From the NCBI RefSeq assembly GCF_030418315.1, contig NZ_JAUHPV010000003.1, forward strand, positions 248,001 through 312,000: a DNA stretch of 64,000 nucleotides, given 5' to 3'. Below are positions 60,995-64,000 of this stretch, piece by piece. The notes under the pieces were generated by a model. It made no database searches. It was given only the letters and a program-made list of their open reading frames with translations, and was not told where the DNA came from. The position numbers were made by a program, and so were the translations under genes. Within the stretch, counting starts at the first letter, position 1. Each line of letters opens with the position of its first letter. This stretch comes from Demequina zhanjiangensis (GTDB taxonomy: Bacteria > Actinomycetota > Actinomycetes > Actinomycetales > Demequinaceae).

Positions 60995-62365
60995 TCAGTC
61001 GAATCGCTCCATGAGGATCAGGACGTTCGCGACGTACCGCTGCGTGTCAGCGAACATCCCGTACTTCCTGACCGACGCGGCACCTTGGTAGTACCCGGCG
61101 ATCGCGGTCTCGAGCGAGCTGCTGCTGCGCGTGAGCTGGCGCAGGATCGCCACCCCTGCGACCACGTTGTCCTCGGGTACCAGCAGGTTGAGGTCCCGGC
61201 CCACCATGTCGGAGGCCCACTCGCCGGAGGTGGGGATCACCTGCATGGTCCCGATCGCGTTGGCGGGGGAGACCGCCCGCATGTTGAACCCCGACTCTTG
61301 GTAGGCGATGGCCTGCGCGAGCGCGGGGTCGACGCCCATCTGCTGCGCGGTGCGGATCACGAGCGATTGCATGGCGTCGCGCGAGGGCACGTCGGTCGCG
61401 AGCAGCGTCGCCTTGTTCTGGTTGGCGGAGGCCACGATGCCGCTCGAGTAGGTGCGGCCCGCGAAGGTGTCGCCGACCAGCCCGGTGGGCACGGATCCGG
61501 GGATGGTGAGCCTCTGACCGATGCGGATGAGCGACGGGTTCTTGATGCCGTTGGCTGAGGCGATGGTCGCGACGGTCACGCCGTGCTTCTGAGCGATCGA
61601 CGACAGCGTCTCGCCGCTGGCCACAGTGTGGCTGGCGGTGCTCGTCCCGAAGGAGGAGATGTTGCTCGGGGTCGCGAGCGTGGCGCCGGCGGTGCCGTTC
61701 GCCACGGCGGTGCCTGCGTCGGTGGCGCCCGGTATGGAGAGCGTCTGTCCGACGGTGATGATCGCCGAAGCCCCGAGCGAGTTCGCCTTGGTGATAGCGG
61801 CGACCGAGGTGCCGTAGGTGCGGGCGAGGGCCCAGACGGTGTCTCCGGCGACCACGGTGTGGCTGGCAGTCGTGGTCGGGGCGGAGGATGCGCTGCCCGT
61901 GCTGGCGGGGGAGGAGGCGCTCGCCAGCGAGCCGGGGATGGTGAGGGTCTGGCCGGTGCGGATCGTGGCCGACGAGTTGAGCCCGTTGGCGGCGATGACT
62001 GCGGCGACGGTGGTGCCGTGCTGGCGCGCGAGGTCCCACACGGTGTCCCCAGGGACGACGGTGTGGGTGGCATCGGATCTGGCGGAGGAGGAGGTCGCCT
62101 TGGCGCTGCCAGGGATGGACAGCGTCTGCCCGATGTAGATGGTGGCGCGGGAGTCGAGGTCGTTCGCCTCGACGATGCGGGCGACCGTGGTGCCGTAGGC
62201 GACGGCGAGCCCGCTCACCGTCTCGCCCGACGAGACACGGTGCTTCTCGTCTGCGGCGGCGGGCAGCGCACCAAGGGTCGAGATCGCGAGGGCGGCGAGT
62301 GCGCCGATCGCGGTGCGCCTGGCTCCACGCGATCGGGTCGCGCGCTGATGACGGATCGGGTCCAC
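60995..62365 (-). CDS. LysM-repeat lytic transglycosylase-like protein
   Basis: A secreted cell-wall hydrolase of 456 residues. The signal peptide is at about 1-38 (A-L-P-A-A-A-D). Four LysM domains (about 42-86, 99-143, 167-211, 246-290) bind peptidoglycan. The C-terminal SLT domain (about 335-456) has the catalytic Glu in A-Y-Q-E-S-G-F-N, G-T-M-Q-V-I-P and A-G-Y-Y-Q-G-A. GTG 62365 follows GGAGGACC. It lies between a PASTA kinase and its likely DNA-binding substrate, which implies a cell-wall signalling cluster. GTGAC repeats precede it. Confidence 0.92.
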   Translation of the reverse strand: MDPIRHQRATRSRGARRTAIGALAALAISTLGALPAAADEKHRVSSGETVSGLAVAYGTTVARIVEANDLDSRATIYIGQTLSIPGSAKATSSSARSDATHTVVPGDTVWDLARQHGTTVAAVIAANGLNSSATIRTGQTLTIPGSLASASSPASTGSASSAPTTTASHTVVAGDTVWALARTYGTSVAAITKANSLGASAIITVGQTLSIPGATDAGTAVANGTAGATLATPSNISSFGTSTASHTVASGETLSSIAQKHGVTVATIASANGIKNPSLIRIGQRLTIPGSVPTGLVGDTFAGRTYSSGIVASANQNKATLLATDVPSRDAMQSLVIRTAQQMGVDPALAQAIAYQESGFNMRAVSPANAIGTMQVIPTSGEWASDMVGRDLNLLVPEDNVVAGVAILRQLTRSSSSLETAIAGYYQGAASVRKYGMFADTQRYVANVLILMERFD

Positions 62366-62378
62366 GGGGTCCTCCAGT

Positions 62379-62429
62379 GTGACATCTGGTGTTGATGTGA
62401 CAGATGTGACTCAAGTGACTGTATGTCAC
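62379..62429. promoter_or_regulatory. GTGAC repeats with 9-bp period (MtrA-like site candidate)
   Basis: GTGAC at 62379, 62397, 62406 and 62415 (spacing 18, 9, 9), then an inverted GTCAC at 62425, in the divergent gap between the transglycosylase gene and the Rv2175c-like gene. The GTnAC-N4-GTnAC pattern resembles MtrA sites described for actinobacterial cell-wall hydrolase genes. Confidence 0.45.
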
Positions 62430-62467
62430 GCGATGACGTCCGGCAAGAGGGATGCGTCGACGTTCTA

Positions 62468-62473
62468 TACGCT
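62468..62473 (+). promoter_or_regulatory. leaderless -10 element of the Rv2175c-like gene
   Basis: TACGCT, six bases, then GTG 62480. Confidence 0.6.
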
Positions 62474-62479
62474 GGGCGC

Positions 62480-62830
62480 GTGAGCAACGACGTCGAATGG
62501 CTTTCCATCCCCGAGTTCGCAGAGCGGATCTCCGTGCGCGACTCCCGAGTCCGCGATCTGCTGCGCGAGCGCGCCATCATCGCTGTGAGGCGAGGCGAGA
62601 ACAACGCCCTTGCCCTCCCCGCCGACTTCATCGTGCCCGGCGACCACGCGCCGCACCTGCTTCCGACGCTCAAGGGCACCCTGACGGTGCTGCTTGACGC
62701 AGGCTTCACCGACGACGAGGCGATGGAGTGGCTGTTCGAGTTCTCGGACGAGCTCGACGCGACGCCGATGGAGGCGCTGCGGAGCGGCCGCAGGGCACAC
62801 GTACGTCGAGTGGCTCAGACGCTCCTCTGA
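62480..62830 (+). CDS. Rv2175c-like DNA-binding protein
   Basis: A 116-residue protein with an N-terminal winged helix (W-L-S-I-P-E-F-A-E-R-I, then S-R-V-R-D-L-L-R-E-R) and a C-terminal helical domain with A-M-E-W-L-F. It matches the mycobacterial Rv2175c family, a nucleic-acid-binding protein phosphorylated by PknL. Here too it lies beside a PknL-like kinase gene. Predicted leaderless from TACGCT six bases before the GTG; there is no ribosome site. Target genes are unknown, with the adjacent transglycosylase an obvious candidate. Confidence 0.85.
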   Translation: MSNDVEWLSIPEFAERISVRDSRVRDLLRERAIIAVRRGENNALALPADFIVPGDHAPHLLPTLKGTLTVLLDAGFTDDEAMEWLFEFSDELDATPMEALRSGRRAHVRRVAQTLL

Positions 62831-62852
62831 GTGGAGTGTCCGCGCGCCGGAG

Positions 62853-63935
62853 CTAGGCGGACCGTGAGGTGAGCCTCACTGCAAGGTCGCGGAGCACCGC
62901 CGCGCCTTCGGGCGCGAGATCCAGCGTGTCGAGCTCGACGAGCGCTGGCTCGACGAGCAACGCGATCTCCTCCTCCGCGGCATCGACACCGCCGGCGTCG
63001 ATGACGGCCTCGACCGCTGCATCGATCTGGGACTGAGGAGCCTGCCGGTCGCCGAGTGCGGCGCCGATGGCCGCACGGTGCGCGTGGGACCCGTGCGTCC
63101 ACGCGTGCCACAGCAGGATCGTCCGCTTGCCCTCGCGGATGTCGTCACCCGCCGGCTTGCCCGTGGTCTCCGGAGAACCCACGAGACCCAGCACGTCGTC
63201 CCTCAGCTGGAATGCGACTCCGAGCGGCACGCCGATGTGGCGCATCGACTCGATACGGGAGGAGTCGGCGCCGGCGACTGCAGCGCCGAGGGCGAGCGGC
63301 CCTTCGGCGGAGTACGAGGCGGTCTTGGAGCGCATCGTCGCCATGATGTCGTCCCGTTGTCCCTCGAGCGCGCTCAGGGGAGCGGAGGCGATCCTCATGT
63401 CCAGGTATTGGCCCGCCGTGACCAGCTCCGCCATGGAGGCGAACAGTGACGCGACCTCTCGGCGTGCAGGAAGATCAGCGATCGCTGAGTCCAAGGCTCG
63501 ATGCGAGATCATCAGCGCGACGTCGCCGGCGAGGATGCCTGCCGCACGCCCGAGCTCCTCGGCGCTGTGCTCGGCCCCGACGTCGGAGTACAGCGACTCG
63601 AACCGCCGATGCGCGGCAGGCTCACCGCGGCGGAGGTCCGACCCGTCCAGCACGTCGTCGTGGATCAGCGCCGCAGTCTGGAACCACTCGAGCGCCGCGG
63701 CCACGGTCACTGCCTCGTCCTCGTAGCGACCCCCGTTGGCCGCATGCGAGCCGACGGTGAGAAGAGCGCGCAGCCGCTTGCCGCCCCGGGCCGAGGCGCG
63801 AAGCACCTCGACCATCTCGGTACCCGCGATGCCCGCGGGCGAGATCGCCTGCGCAGTCTCGTCGAGCGTGGTCAGGATCCGCGCGTCGATACGCGCGCGC
63901 ATCCCAGTGGTCAAGGTGTCGGCGGTGTCATGCAC
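62853..63935 (-). CDS. polyprenyl (geranylgeranyl) diphosphate synthase
   Basis: A trans-isoprenyl diphosphate synthase of 360 residues. The first Asp-rich motif is D-D-V-L-D near 94-98, with G-G-K-R-L-R-A-L near 52-59 for isopentenyl diphosphate. The second motif is R-D-D-V-L-G with G-K-P-A-G-D-D-I-R-E-G-K-R-T, as in actinobacterial IdsA-type enzymes. It makes a C15-C20 or longer prenyl chain for quinones, carotenoids or lipid carriers; chain length cannot be read. GTG 63935 has TAGGCT exactly six bases upstream. Equivalent in position to Rv2173 (idsA2). Nothing is recognised in 63948-64000. Confidence 0.92.
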   Translation of the reverse strand: MHDTADTLTTGMRARIDARILTTLDETAQAISPAGIAGTEMVEVLRASARGGKRLRALLTVGSHAANGGRYEDEAVTVAAALEWFQTAALIHDDVLDGSDLRRGEPAAHRRFESLYSDVGAEHSAEELGRAAGILAGDVALMISHRALDSAIADLPARREVASLFASMAELVTAGQYLDMRIASAPLSALEGQRDDIMATMRSKTASYSAEGPLALGAAVAGADSSRIESMRHIGVPLGVAFQLRDDVLGLVGSPETTGKPAGDDIREGKRTILLWHAWTHGSHAHRAAIGAALGDRQAPQSQIDAAVEAVIDAGGVDAAEEEIALLVEPALVELDTLDLAPEGAAVLRDLAVRLTSRSA

Positions 63936-63941
63936 GCCACC

Positions 63942-63947
63942 AGCCTA
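63942..63947 (-). promoter_or_regulatory. leaderless -10 element of the polyprenyl synthase gene
   Basis: TAGGCT (63947-63942), six bases, then GTG 63935. Confidence 0.6.
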
Positions 63948-64000
63948 GGGTGCCTCGCGTGGCGAGCGTCCCCAGGTCCGTCGCGAGACCCAGGCGTCCA

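Noticed and set aside
62366-62479. CRP-type site TGTGA-N6-TCACA in the transglycosylase upstream region
   Set aside because: TGTGA is present several times but no copy has a properly spaced TCACA; the direct 9-bp periodicity explains the pattern better.

Overview
The window is a high-GC actinobacterial chromosome segment. It carries a diheme QcrC and a bc1-aa3 respiratory supercomplex, DUF3043 and DUF4191 proteins, a PASTA kinase of the PknL type, class II DAHP synthase and many leaderless starts. The paired secreted SLH-repeat proteins and the gene complement suggest Micrococcales (Demequina/Cellulomonas-like), which is an inference. No rRNA, tRNA, CRISPR-Cas, prophage or insertion sequence was recognised.

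Bases 1-10,820 are a catabolic region. A truncated acyl-CoA dehydrogenase gene faces left. Opposite it a nine-gene operon runs right: SDR, acyl-CoA dehydrogenase, ACAD10/LvaA-type phosphotransferase, etfB, etfA, a cytochrome b561-like membrane protein, prpD, prpB, prpC. The start/stop overlaps and content suggest one pathway: reduction to and phosphorylation of a 4-hydroxyacyl-CoA, beta-oxidation with ETF as electron carrier, and disposal of propionyl-CoA by the methylcitrate cycle. Bases 10.8-15.2 kb hold a membrane-anchored pentapeptide protein, an MFS transporter and two tandem secreted SLH-repeat proteins.

Bases 15.3-64 kb are a housekeeping backbone whose gene order largely follows (in my recollection) Mycobacterium tuberculosis Rv2220c to Rv2173: glnA, RDD protein, DUF4191, lipA, lipB, TIGR01777 protein, E2 (sucB), pepA, DUF3043, glycerate-kinase-like protein, ErpA-like protein, ctaC/ctaD/ctaF, qcrBAC-ctaE, trpD, DEDDh/UvrC-like nuclease, FadD15-like ligase, acyltransferase, aroG, PknL-like kinase, Rv2175c-like protein, polyprenyl synthase. 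Extra modules lie between these: an MMPL transporter with a membrane pseudokinase (20.1-23.7 kb), lpdA, a NUDIX pair, pyrD, a TDT transporter with a LysR regulator, an aldo/keto reductase, nadA, a lysine-less cysteine-desulfurase homologue, and a 0.85-kb block at 42.86-43.70 kb framed by inverted 41-bp-period repeats around an orphan gene.

Functional links: LipB/LipA make the lipoyl groups used by SucB, whose E3 (lpdA) is in the sucB operon. ctaCDF and ctaE-qcrCAB are convergent operons that together encode the respiratory supercomplex. Glucokinase, PPi-type phosphofructokinase and DAHP synthase are on one strand in series. At least eleven genes have a TANNNT hexamer exactly six bases before an ATG/GTG and no ribosome binding site, which marks leaderless transcripts. 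Two divergent gene pairs (pepA/pyrD and the desulfurase-like gene/ctaC) share an identical 32-bp back-to-back promoter layout.
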